NCBI GenBank assembly: GCA_902762655.1
Contig: CACWOZ010000023.1
Location: 1-55,951, forward strand
Direction of reading: 5' to 3'
Length of the DNA stretch: 55,951 nt
Origin: an uncultured Bacteroidia bacterium
GTDB taxonomy: Bacteria; Bacteroidota; Bacteroidia; Bacteroidales; UBA932
Of this stretch, positions 47,989-55,951 are shown piece by piece. Every line of letters starts with the position of its first letter. Position 1 is the stretch's first letter. A model generated the notes under the pieces. That model saw only the letters and a program-made list of their open reading frames with translations. It was not told where the DNA came from and searched no databases. The position numbers and the translations under genes were made by a program.

Positions 47989-50451
47989 TTATTTTTCTCT
48001 TATAAGTATGTAAGACAGGCAACTGCGCTCGCCCTTGGAATCAGCGGGTTTGTTCACAATGGAACCCTTGGAACCATCCCAGAGCCATACCGCAGAACTT
48101 CCTCCGCCGTCCAGACGCGAGATATGGGCGCCGCCAAGTTTCTTTCCTATCCGGAACATCTCGTAAGCTTTCACGCCCATTCCCTTCCAGCCCCGGCGTC
48201 CGTCAACTTCTACCAGCCAGAGGCGGGTACCGTCGGCAGACACTACAGGGAAAGTCATGGGGTCGTATTTGGTAAGCGGAGCGGCGCCGGAGGGAATGGT
48301 ATTGGTCCGGTCTTCCCCGTCCACCATAATCTCGTACATGGTAGAATCCAGGGTGAGAATGGGTTTGGAGCTGTCCCCGTTGATGGCGATACGGCAGGAA
48401 AGTTCCAGGACATCGCCCACCTTCACTGCGTCGGCCCACTCGCCGGCTGGGGTGCCGGAGAGGGCGATTCCCACCTGCGAGGCGGACGAAATGTAAGGAG
48501 GCTGCACACTCTTGAAACGACCGTCCAGGATGGAGACCACCCGGGCCTTCGCGTAACCGCCGTTCACCTTCATGGGACCATCCATGTACTCGCACACGAC
48601 ATATAGTACATCGCGTGCCAGGGGGTTGGTGATGGAAGGCTTGACGGGATAGGGAGTCTGCACATAGTAGCGGGTGTACAGGTTAATCGGAGACACGGTA
48701 GGACTTGCATGCCGGAGGGTAGTATCGTTCACCGTGTAAAAGCTGTATTCCTTGGAAGGAGTCTTCACTTTTCCCTGGAACGATTTTTTCCCGCTGGCGG
48801 CCGTACCATCCGCGTAAACCGCAATGCCCCATTGGTGATTGGAGAGCTGCTTCACAACGGAAGGGTTGTTGATGTACACAGGCTCGCCGTTTTCCACATG
48901 GAAGCCACGGGAAATGCCGTCGTTGGAGTCGAAGAAACAGGCGTTTACGCCATAGAGAATCTTCTCCCCTGCGGCACGGCGACGGTTGCAAACATCCGAA
49001 AGCCGCTCACGCAGGTTAAAGCCGTTGTTATAGTTTCCGTTCCCATTGGGGTTGGGAATCATATCACCGGCCAGGGCTCCAACAACTTCAACGTTGGCAC
49101 TCTTCAGGTCCACCTCTACAACATGCATGGTTCTGGGCACATTGACAAAGGAATACTTGGTATATACCACGCCGGAAGCGAGTTCCCGGGTATCTTCCAC
49201 CGTCCAGTCGTAGTAGGCGTCCAGTGTCCAGTCCACATTGTTGTTGAGGCCCGGACTGGTGCTTTCGTCATCGTACAGGACAAAGTTGTTCACCGGATCC
49301 ACCACGGCATTCACCAACATGGCAGGATGGCTGGTATCGCCCACAAAACCGTAACCGGTATTGGCAAAGAAGTTCTTTGCGGTTTCATTGTACGAACAGC
49401 CCCAGCCTGGTCCCAGTTTCCTGTCGGCCGAATAAGGGCCCAGGATGGCACCAGAATTGGTGCAGTGCGTAACAGTACCCAGATTGTATCCCACAAGGCC
49501 TCCTTCGCGGCAGGCTGTCTTTACGCTGATATCACCATTGTTCACACATCCTTTGCCGGAAATGTCTCCGCCCAGGAGGGTGTTGGCGTCAGTTCTGCCG
49601 GCAATGCCTCCCACAAAGAGGTTCTCTCCGGTCGAATGGTTGTCCTCCAGCGTAATGGAAACGTTGTTGGTAACGGACTCCAGGGTGGCGCCCACAGCAC
49701 GCCCCACAACGCCTCCCACTGCCACATTGCCGGAGGAAACGCCCGTGAATGTGGCCTTGCTTCCGCTGTCACCCACCGTGAGGCGACGGATGGTGGCCCC
49801 GTTCACACAGCCGAAAAGGCCGGCATCGGGATACTTCGAGAGGTCTACCGTCCAGCCAATGTTCTTAATGGTGAACCTGGCTCCGTCCACACTGTATTTC
49901 AGCGGATGGGACGCCGTACCAACAGGAATCCATTCCCGGATGGAGGAAGCGTCAATGTCGGCGGTGAACTTCACCTCGCCGTCCACCAAATACTGGTTTA
50001 TGGAATAGCCGGCCTCACCGTTCACGGCCCTGGCAAACCCCAAAAGGTCTTCGGCCGTGCCGATTCCGCGTTTCACAACACCGCTGCCTGCAGCCTGCTT
50101 CAGGGCTATTTCGGCCTTTTTGCCGTCAAGGGTGGACACGGTGATAACACCGGAACGCTCCGATGTCTCCTTGTTCTCCTCAACGGAAACCGTAAGGGAC
50201 GAAGCCTGTGTAGGGGATCCCTTTCCGGAAGCGGAGACCATCTTGATCCAGTTTTTATCGGCTCGGGCAAACCAGTCGCTGGACGAGAGTACGGAGAAGG
50301 TCTTGTTTTCCCCCAGAGCGGCTACGTCGGCCGAGGTGGGAGAAACAGAGAACGTGGTCTCCGATGGATCCGTCGTCTCTTTCCCGCCACAAGCGGCGAG
50401 AAAGAGACCGGAAACCAGTACAAAGGATATGCTGCGCAAAAGGCTATTCAT
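47989..50451 (-). CDS. BACON-GLUG-phosphodiester glycosidase (NAGPA type) lipoprotein
   Basis: 820 residues from ATG 50451 (MNSLLRSISFVLVSGLFLAAC), overlapping the susD end by 8 bp. After the lipobox Cys comes a BACON domain (about 30-120: FSVSPTSADVAALGENKTFSV, GVITVSTLDGKKAEIALKQ), GLUG-like repeats (about 130-340: GARFTIKNIGW, GLFGCVNGATI, GGVVGRAVGA) and a C-terminal domain (about 430-820) with the hallmarks of PF09992: GVNACFFDSNDGISRGFHVENGEPV, MGVKAYEMFRIGKKLG and LDGGGSSAVWLWDGSKG followed by ERSCLSYILI. The human relative removes GlcNAc from a GlcNAc-1-phospho-6-mannose diester. Here it should release a sugar joined through a phosphodiester; the sugar is unknown. Confidence 0.88.
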   Translation of the reverse strand: MNSLLRSISFVLVSGLFLAACGGKETTDPSETTFSVSPTSADVAALGENKTFSVLSSSDWFARADKNWIKMVSASGKGSPTQASSLTVSVEENKETSERSGVITVSTLDGKKAEIALKQAAGSGVVKRGIGTAEDLLGFARAVNGEAGYSINQYLVDGEVKFTADIDASSIREWIPVGTASHPLKYSVDGARFTIKNIGWTVDLSKYPDAGLFGCVNGATIRRLTVGDSGSKATFTGVSSGNVAVGGVVGRAVGATLESVTNNVSITLEDNHSTGENLFVGGIAGRTDANTLLGGDISGKGCVNNGDISVKTACREGGLVGYNLGTVTHCTNSGAILGPYSADRKLGPGWGCSYNETAKNFFANTGYGFVGDTSHPAMLVNAVVDPVNNFVLYDDESTSPGLNNNVDWTLDAYYDWTVEDTRELASGVVYTKYSFVNVPRTMHVVEVDLKSANVEVVGALAGDMIPNPNGNGNYNNGFNLRERLSDVCNRRRAAGEKILYGVNACFFDSNDGISRGFHVENGEPVYINNPSVVKQLSNHQWGIAVYADGTAASGKKSFQGKVKTPSKEYSFYTVNDTTLRHASPTVSPINLYTRYYVQTPYPVKPSITNPLARDVLYVVCEYMDGPMKVNGGYAKARVVSILDGRFKSVQPPYISSASQVGIALSGTPAGEWADAVKVGDVLELSCRIAINGDSSKPILTLDSTMYEIMVDGEDRTNTIPSGAAPLTKYDPMTFPVVSADGTRLWLVEVDGRRGWKGMGVKAYEMFRIGKKLGGAHISRLDGGGSSAVWLWDGSKGSIVNKPADSKGERSCLSYILIREK

Positions 50452-52288
50452 TGGTAGAATTGTCAAAACCGTCATCCCAGCCGGGATTCTGCGTGAGGAC
50501 GCCGCCGGTGGCGGAGCGCTCGCTCACAGGGATAGGCCATAGATAATCGCGGCTTTCTACCCAGGTATAGTCTTCGCTTGAGTAATAGGTGAGGTATCCG
50601 TGGTCGCCCTCGGACAATGTATAATTCGAACCCAGTTCAATGTGGTTGGACGCCTTCACGGATGTGGTGGGTTTCTCGCCCTTATACAGCAGGATGTCCA
50701 TCTTGCCGTCACCGTCCATGTCATATTCTCCAAGACCGGTGAAATAGCATCCGCCAAAACCGCCCACACTCTTGGGAGTGAGCCATTTACCCTCGCCCCA
50801 GCGCAGGAGATCCCACTGACGGAAGCCTTCTGCGACAAGCTCTACGGTGCGCTCACGGCGCACTTCCAGAATGGCTGCTTTCTGAGCGCCCTTGGCATTG
50901 GGATAGTACTGTTCCATAAGCGGGTCCACGGTAGTGGGAACCTTAGCCATGGCGGGCATACCAACACGGGCACGGATTACATCAATGGTAGCGGCAACAT
51001 CGGCATCGGTAAGCTCACCCAGTTCGGCTTTGGCCTCGGCATAGTTCAGCAGGACCTCGGCATAGCGGAAGAGCGGATAATCCGTGGTGGACGTTGTAGC
51101 AGTCTCATGCGAAGAGTCGGAGATGTACTTGATGACCCGGTAGCCGTTGAAGGTACGGTCGAAGGCAATCTCTTCGTGTCCCGTTCCGTCCACGGCCTTA
51201 TAGGAAGGTCCATGCAGCGTCTGGGACATACGGGGATCCCTGTTGGCGAATGCGTCCAGGTAGGACATCGTCTCCCAGCCGGCACGCTCCTGGATGGGCT
51301 TTCCGTCGCTCTGAAGATAGTGGTTCACCAGGCGGGTTGTGGCGCTCATGCGCTTGGACTTCAAGTCAAACTGAATGCCGTGACGCACCAGAATATCCAC
51401 ACTGTAACGGCGCGAGAGGATAGTTTCGTCGGCCGCGGCATCTTCCAGGATAAAGAATTCCCGGTAGCTGGCACCGGTAGCCTTCTTTGCCAGTCCCAGT
51501 GTATTTCCCGTATAGAGGGAATGCTTGCCCAGAAGTTTTCCGGCAGCATCGGCCGCCTGGCGGAGGAAGTATTCGGAAGAAATTGTTACACCGTCGAAGG
51601 TCTGCTCGTCCTGCGGCACGTAAGGCGTACCGGCGTGGTACTTGCGGAAGGTGCCTTCAAACAGGGCAATCCGGGCCTTGAGGGCCAGAGCAGCGTCTTT
51701 GGACACATGGTATAACGGAGAAGAGGACCATTTTTCGGGAAGGCGTTCGTAGGCTTTGTCCAAGTCTTCCATGCACTTGAGCATCACGTAGCCGCGCGGG
51801 TCGCGGGGTTTCTTCAGGGCCTCGGTATCCCCGGAGCCGATCACTTTGTCGTACCAGGGCATGTCGCCGTATACCCGCACTTTCTTGTAATAGTAAAGGG
51901 CGCGGAAAAAATAGGCCACACCGTCATACATTTCCTTCACGGAAGCGTCCGGGCAGCGGTTGTTCTCCAGCAGGTAATTGATATCCCTAAGCGGAGCCCA
52001 AGTGCTGGAACTCCAGGTGCTGCTGGGGTTGCGGGTGCCCTTCTGGATACCCGACAGGCCTGTGGCGCTCACGATATCATCGGCCGTGAGCTCGGCCAGG
52101 TCTTCAGCAGTGGTAAAATTCCTGCTGTAGAAGCGGTTGGCCCAGAGATCCAGTTCGGCCTTGGAGGAGAAGAAAGAGCCCGGAGACAGGTTGGTCTCGG
52201 GAGTTTTAGTCAGAAAATCATCCTGGCAGGAAATAACGCAGAAAACGCCTGCCATCATAGTTATAAGGAGTATAATCTTCTTTTTCAT
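50444..52288 (-). CDS. SusD/RagB-family glycan-binding lipoprotein (second PUL)
   Basis: 614 residues; lipobox ends at Cys21 (FCVISC), followed by DDFLTKTPETNLSPGSFF. SusD landmarks: YDGVAYFFRALYYYKKVRVYGDMPWYDKV, LFRYAEVLLNYAEAKAELGE, VRRERTVELVAEGFRQWDLLRWGEGKW and a C-terminal RDYLWPIPVSE. Outer-membrane lipoprotein lid of the SusC encoded 6 bp upstream. Low similarity to the pectin-locus SusD, so a different ligand is expected. Confidence 0.95.
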   Translation of the reverse strand: MKKKIILLITMMAGVFCVISCQDDFLTKTPETNLSPGSFFSSKAELDLWANRFYSRNFTTAEDLAELTADDIVSATGLSGIQKGTRNPSSTWSSSTWAPLRDINYLLENNRCPDASVKEMYDGVAYFFRALYYYKKVRVYGDMPWYDKVIGSGDTEALKKPRDPRGYVMLKCMEDLDKAYERLPEKWSSSPLYHVSKDAALALKARIALFEGTFRKYHAGTPYVPQDEQTFDGVTISSEYFLRQAADAAGKLLGKHSLYTGNTLGLAKKATGASYREFFILEDAAADETILSRRYSVDILVRHGIQFDLKSKRMSATTRLVNHYLQSDGKPIQERAGWETMSYLDAFANRDPRMSQTLHGPSYKAVDGTGHEEIAFDRTFNGYRVIKYISDSSHETATTSTTDYPLFRYAEVLLNYAEAKAELGELTDADVAATIDVIRARVGMPAMAKVPTTVDPLMEQYYPNAKGAQKAAILEVRRERTVELVAEGFRQWDLLRWGEGKWLTPKSVGGFGGCYFTGLGEYDMDGDGKMDILLYKGEKPTTSVKASNHIELGSNYTLSEGDHGYLTYYSSEDYTWVESRDYLWPIPVSERSATGGVLTQNPGWDDGFDNSTNE

Positions 52289-52294
52289 AAGGCT

Positions 52295-55200
52295 CTAGAA
52301 TGTAATGTCCACACCGAAAGAGAAAGTCCGGGAATAAGGATAGGTAACGTCACGGGTACTCGAACCGGCCGTAGCCACTTCCGGATCTACATACTTGGAA
52401 ATCTTGGACAGGGGAGACAGGTAGAAGAGGTTTTCGCCGGAGAAGTATACGCGCACTTTCTCCAGGATACGGTTCTTCTTCAGGGGAAGGGTGTAACCCA
52501 CGGTGAGGTTCTTCAAACGCAGATAAGCCGCGTTCTGCAGATAATAGTCGTTGGTCTTGTAGTTGGCAATCAAACGGCCCCTCATGCGGGGGAAGTAAGC
52601 GTTGCTGTTGTCGGCGCCTTCTGCAGGGTCCCAGCACAATGCTTCGAAATCCTTCGGGATGAAGGAAGGACGCTGGTAGCCGTAAGGTCCCCAGAAATAA
52701 CTGCTATAGGCACTGGGGGCCCAGTCCAGCTTTCCTACGCCCTGGAAGAAGACGCTGATATCCAGACCGGCCCAGCTGAAGTCGCCCTTGAGGGCATAAT
52801 TATAATGGGGACGGCTGTTGCCGATGACTTCTCGGTCACCGGGGTCGTCCAGTGTATTCTTACCGGTGTTGATGGCGCCGGAACCGTCCAGGTCTTTGTA
52901 TTTCAGGTCTCCAGCCATCAGGTGGTTGTACGGAGCCTTGGAGTTGAAGATATCAGCATTCACCACCTTGGAGTCGATTGCGGCTTCATAGGCGGCTGCT
53001 TCCTCGTCTGTTGCGAAGAACCCGTCTGTCCGGTAGCCCCAGATATCGCCCAGGCGCTTGCCCACGAAGTGGTCGCTGATGAGTTTGTCGGGATTCTCGT
53101 AACGGGTGATGTAACTCACGTTGTCGCCCAGGGTGGCGGTAATTCCATAATACAGTGGTTTCCCAGCCAGGGTAACGTTGTCTTTCCAACTCACCGCCAC
53201 CTCAAAGCCATAGGTGCGCAGGTCAGCCGCATTCTCCTTGGGAGCCTCTGCACCATACACCGACGGCAAAGTCATGGCCGTGGTGAGCATGTTCTTGGTA
53301 TCCCTGATGTAATAGTCGGCGTTGACGGTGAGACGGTTCCTCAGGAAACCCAGGTCCAGACCCACATTCTTGGAAATCACGGTTTCCCAGGTAAGGCTGC
53401 TGGAAACGGGATCGGAGACAGAGGCATATCCGGCCTTGCTGCCGTCGAAGGTATAGGAAAGAGATCCCACGGAGATGGTGTCCCAGTAGTAGTAGTTGCT
53501 CACCTGCTGGTTACCCAGGGTACCATAAGAGAGACGGATCTTCGCATTGGAAACTATGGGACGGATTTCCTCCCAGAAGGGTTCCTCGGAGATTCTCCAA
53601 CCAGCCGATGCGGAAGGGAAGAAGCCCCAGCGATTGCCTTTGGGGAAGCGGGAAGAGCCGTCGTAACGGCCGCTCAGTTCCAGTAGGTAACGGCCTTTCC
53701 AATCGTAATTCAAACGGCCGAAGAAGCCCAGCGTACGGTATGCGGAATTGGATTCCGACAGGGTTTCGATACCTACCAGGTTGCCGTCAGCATCTACTGC
53801 AGCCGCGTTTTTGTTCAGGTAAGAGAGGGTTTCGCTCAGCGAACCTTTCTGCTTCACGGTGAGCTGGGTGGAATGATAGTCGTCATAGTTGGTACCCAGG
53901 GTGGCGGCCACATGATGGGCTTCTCCGAAGGTGTTGTCATAGGAGAAGTAAGCGTTTGCCACACTTCCGTCCTGGAGATAACGGACTTCCTGGTAGAAGT
54001 CGTAGACAGAGCCGTTGGTGAATACACCGCCGGTGAGGCCGTTACCTTCATACATCCGCTTGTTCACATTGTCGTAAGCATTGACGGTGGGGACGCTGCG
54101 GTATCCGGCCAGACGGTCCCTGCGGCGGTAGGTATAGTCTGCAATGAACTTGAGTCCCTTCGCGATGTTCATCGTAAAGCGGTTAGTCCACGTCCAGTAA
54201 TTATTGGTGTTGTTATTATGGTTGCGGCCGTCCATGAACACACCGCCACGGCCGCTCATGAGCGGAGATGTAGCGTCGGCCATAAAGCCGGGAACCATAG
54301 CGATAGTGCCGTCGGGATTGAAAGGAACCAGGTTCGGGCCCACATTCTGGGTAATGTTCCACATAATACCCTGGGAATTGAGACCGTCGCTGCCGTCCAT
54401 CTCCCAGAAACCTCCCCAGTCATACTGGGTACGTTCCAGGGAAACGTTGGTGGAATAGTTGAGCCAGGGGGTAATCTTGGCGTCAATCTTGCTGCGGAGG
54501 GAAACGCCGTTGTATGTATCCTGAACCGCACCGCCAAAGAAACCGTTTCTCCTGATCCAGCGGCCCGAAGCATAGTATTTCACATTTTCGTTACCACCGC
54601 GAACTGCTACGTTATGCTCGGTCTCGGGACGTACTTTGTTGAACAGGTAGCTATACCAGTCAAAGTTGCCCAGATACACATAGGTGTTGGTACCGGTAGC
54701 ATCCGGAACCACCCAGGGGCGCTCAGGATTCTCAGTTACGTCGTTCCGGCGCTCGTACAGCATCTGCATCTGTTCGTCGGAATAAGTCCAGGCGCCGTAA
54801 CCCTTGTAGGTCTCATAGAACTTGTTGGTAAGGGTTACGTAGTCGTAGCCGCTGGTAATGAAGTCCGTAGAAGTAGTGTTGGTTGAGAGGGAGAAGCGAC
54901 CGTTATAGGTCACTTTGGCCATCCCCTCGTTTCCGCTCTTGGTCGTGATGAGAATCACACCCGCCGACGCCTTGGCGCCGTAGATGGCGCAGGCCGACGC
55001 ATCCTTGAGCACGGAAATGCTCTCGATGTCGTTGGGGTTCACCAGGGTAAGGGAACTCTCGATGCCATCCACAAGGATGAGCGGGGAACCGCTGTTGAGC
55101 GAGAGTTTACCGCGGATGTTCACGCTGTAGTTGGTTCCGTCAATGGAGCCGGAAGATGTGGTAAGCACCAGGGAAGGATCTGCTCCCTGTAGAGCCATGG

Positions 55201-55627
55201 CGGTATTGGTAACGGGACGGGCATTTAGTTCCTTGCCGTCAATCACGGACACGGCGCCGGTCAGGTTAACACGTTTCTGGGTACCGTAACCCACTACCAC
55301 CAGTTCTTCCAGAACGTTGTCACTTTCCATAACGATGGAAAGGGGCATGCGCTCCGATCCTGTGAGGTTCAGCACCTTGTCGGTCATTCCCATGAAGGAA
55401 ACGGTAATCCGGGCAGGGAAAGCGACATTGCTTATGGAGAAGGCTCCGTCATTGTCCGTAATTGCATACTGGCTGGTTCCGGCCACTTGTACGGCAGCCC
55501 CTATCAGGGGCTCACCGTAATTGTCCGTCACCACACCGCGAATGCTGCTCTGCGCCTGTGCCAGCGCCGGAATGAGCAGCACGAGGAATGCAAGCATCAC
55601 ATTCCGCAGGAAGTTTGTTTTAGACAT
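52295..55627 (-). CDS. SusC/RagA-family TonB-dependent outer-membrane transporter (second PUL)
   Basis: 1110 residues. Signal peptide (LIPALAQAQ), carboxypeptidase-regulatory-like domain (SSIRGVVTDNYGEPLIGAAV), the SusC stretch ELVVVGYGTQKRVNLTGAV leading into the plug, plug motif GSPLILVDGIE and YGAKASAGVILITTKSG, then the beta-barrel ending RTFSFGVDITF. No STN domain. Works with the adjacent SusD and the TonB-ExbBD motor to bring oligosaccharides into the periplasm. Only 6 bp separate it from susD; the upstream GLUG protein gene ends 41 bp before its start. Confidence 0.96.
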   Translation of the reverse strand: MSKTNFLRNVMLAFLVLLIPALAQAQSSIRGVVTDNYGEPLIGAAVQVAGTSQYAITDNDGAFSISNVAFPARITVSFMGMTDKVLNLTGSERMPLSIVMESDNVLEELVVVGYGTQKRVNLTGAVSVIDGKELNARPVTNTAMALQGADPSLVLTTSSGSIDGTNYSVNIRGKLSLNSGSPLILVDGIESSLTLVNPNDIESISVLKDASACAIYGAKASAGVILITTKSGNEGMAKVTYNGRFSLSTNTTSTDFITSGYDYVTLTNKFYETYKGYGAWTYSDEQMQMLYERRNDVTENPERPWVVPDATGTNTYVYLGNFDWYSYLFNKVRPETEHNVAVRGGNENVKYYASGRWIRRNGFFGGAVQDTYNGVSLRSKIDAKITPWLNYSTNVSLERTQYDWGGFWEMDGSDGLNSQGIMWNITQNVGPNLVPFNPDGTIAMVPGFMADATSPLMSGRGGVFMDGRNHNNNTNNYWTWTNRFTMNIAKGLKFIADYTYRRRDRLAGYRSVPTVNAYDNVNKRMYEGNGLTGGVFTNGSVYDFYQEVRYLQDGSVANAYFSYDNTFGEAHHVAATLGTNYDDYHSTQLTVKQKGSLSETLSYLNKNAAAVDADGNLVGIETLSESNSAYRTLGFFGRLNYDWKGRYLLELSGRYDGSSRFPKGNRWGFFPSASAGWRISEEPFWEEIRPIVSNAKIRLSYGTLGNQQVSNYYYWDTISVGSLSYTFDGSKAGYASVSDPVSSSLTWETVISKNVGLDLGFLRNRLTVNADYYIRDTKNMLTTAMTLPSVYGAEAPKENAADLRTYGFEVAVSWKDNVTLAGKPLYYGITATLGDNVSYITRYENPDKLISDHFVGKRLGDIWGYRTDGFFATDEEAAAYEAAIDSKVVNADIFNSKAPYNHLMAGDLKYKDLDGSGAINTGKNTLDDPGDREVIGNSRPHYNYALKGDFSWAGLDISVFFQGVGKLDWAPSAYSSYFWGPYGYQRPSFIPKDFEALCWDPAEGADNSNAYFPRMRGRLIANYKTNDYYLQNAAYLRLKNLTVGYTLPLKKNRILEKVRVYFSGENLFYLSPLSKISKYVDPEVATAGSSTRDVTYPYSRTFSFGVDITF

Positions 55628-55668
55628 GTTTAAAAAGGTAATTATTTGGTTTTAAGGTCTAATCAACA

Positions 55669-55951
55669 TTAAGGTGCAACGTAGGTGCAGTTGGTGATTT
55701 TGGCCTTGTCGTCGGCAACATACCGACCAATATAATAATCATCAATAAAGTTTTCGGCTGTTACCTCCTTTTCCGTTCCTTTGTTGAACAACTGCCCGCT
55801 TACGGTAACGCCGTCAACCTTTAAAATGCCATTCATGTAGGCTGCGACAAGGCCATAATTGGTGGCATGCATACTGGAGACTATGCCATAGTTCGCGCCA
55901 CCCTGAATATACCCATTATGCTCAATCAAGGCAGCCATACCACCTGTAGTG
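55669..55951 (-). CDS. Partial GLUG-type protein, C-terminal end only (paralogue of 46380-47984)
   Basis: The frame is open to the window edge (TTGG precedes the first visible Met) and ends 41 bp before the SusC start. The roughly 94 visible residues align with the C terminus of the lipoprotein at 46380-47984: TTGGMAALIEHNGYIQGGANYGIV against TTAGMVALLNDNSCTVEGGGNYGNI, VTVSGQLFNKGTEKEVTAENFIDDYYIG against VVVSGTLGMVGGEVYEINAENFMDYIGG, and both end YVAP. Probably a surface lipoprotein of the same operon; its N-terminal part lies outside the window. Confidence 0.8.
   Translation of the reverse strand, partial: TTGGMAALIEHNGYIQGGANYGIVSSMHATNYGLVAAYMNGILKVDGVTVSGQLFNKGTEKEVTAENFIDDYYIGRYVADDKAKITNCTYVAP

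Overview
The window is bacterial chromosome from a Bacteroidales-type Bacteroidota. Evidence: two SusC/SusD pairs, many lipoproteins and BACON/FN3/DUF4957-type secreted proteins, promoters of the Bacteroidota type (TAnnTTTG -7 box), start codons without Shine-Dalgarno sites but with A-rich leaders, and the order tRNA cluster-tuf-tRNA-Trp-secE-nusG-rplKAJL-rpoBC. Genus cannot be fixed from sequence alone. No rRNA, CRISPR array, transposase or phage gene was seen.

Region 1 (1-20244, all minus strand) is a pectin utilisation locus. Read in the direction of transcription it runs kduD, kduI, a DUF4861 protein, a GH43-CE15 fusion, GH28 polygalacturonase, a CE12-CE8 double esterase, GH105 unsaturated-uronyl hydrolase, PL1 pectate lyase, SusC, SusD and a large FN3/DUF4957/DUF5123 surface lipoprotein. 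The esterases remove acetyl and methyl groups, PL1 and GH28 cut the galacturonan backbone, GH105 frees the unsaturated uronate, and KduI/KduD turn it into 2-keto-3-deoxygluconate. A GTGC-ACGG-GCAC operator-like inverted repeat occurs just upstream of both kduD and the GH28 gene and probably ties the two transcription units together. The lipoprotein gene at the left edge carries a near-perfect 163-bp direct repeat and a frameshift.

Region 2 (20245-44000) is mostly housekeeping: aroE, ssb, two paralogous MFS transporters, dxs, four tRNAs (Thr, Tyr, Gly, Thr), tuf, tRNA-Trp, secE-nusG-rplK-rplA-rplJ-rplL, a strong terminator, rpoB-rpoC and its terminator. Then come a convergent SIMPL-cysS-xth operon and a divergent pair encoding ribokinase and a UxuB/YjmF-type short-chain dehydrogenase (hexuronate branch).

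Region 3 (44001-55951, minus strand) is a second, very tightly packed Sus-type operon: partial GLUG-type protein, SusC, SusD, a BACON-GLUG-phosphodiester glycosidase (NAGPA-type), a BACON-GLUG lipoprotein, a secreted endonuclease/exonuclease/phosphatase-fold (EEP) lipoprotein and an organophosphate:phosphate antiporter-family transporter with both family arginines. Together these suggest uptake and dismantling of a phosphodiester-containing glycan and import of the phosphorylated product. This is the most novel candidate system in the window.
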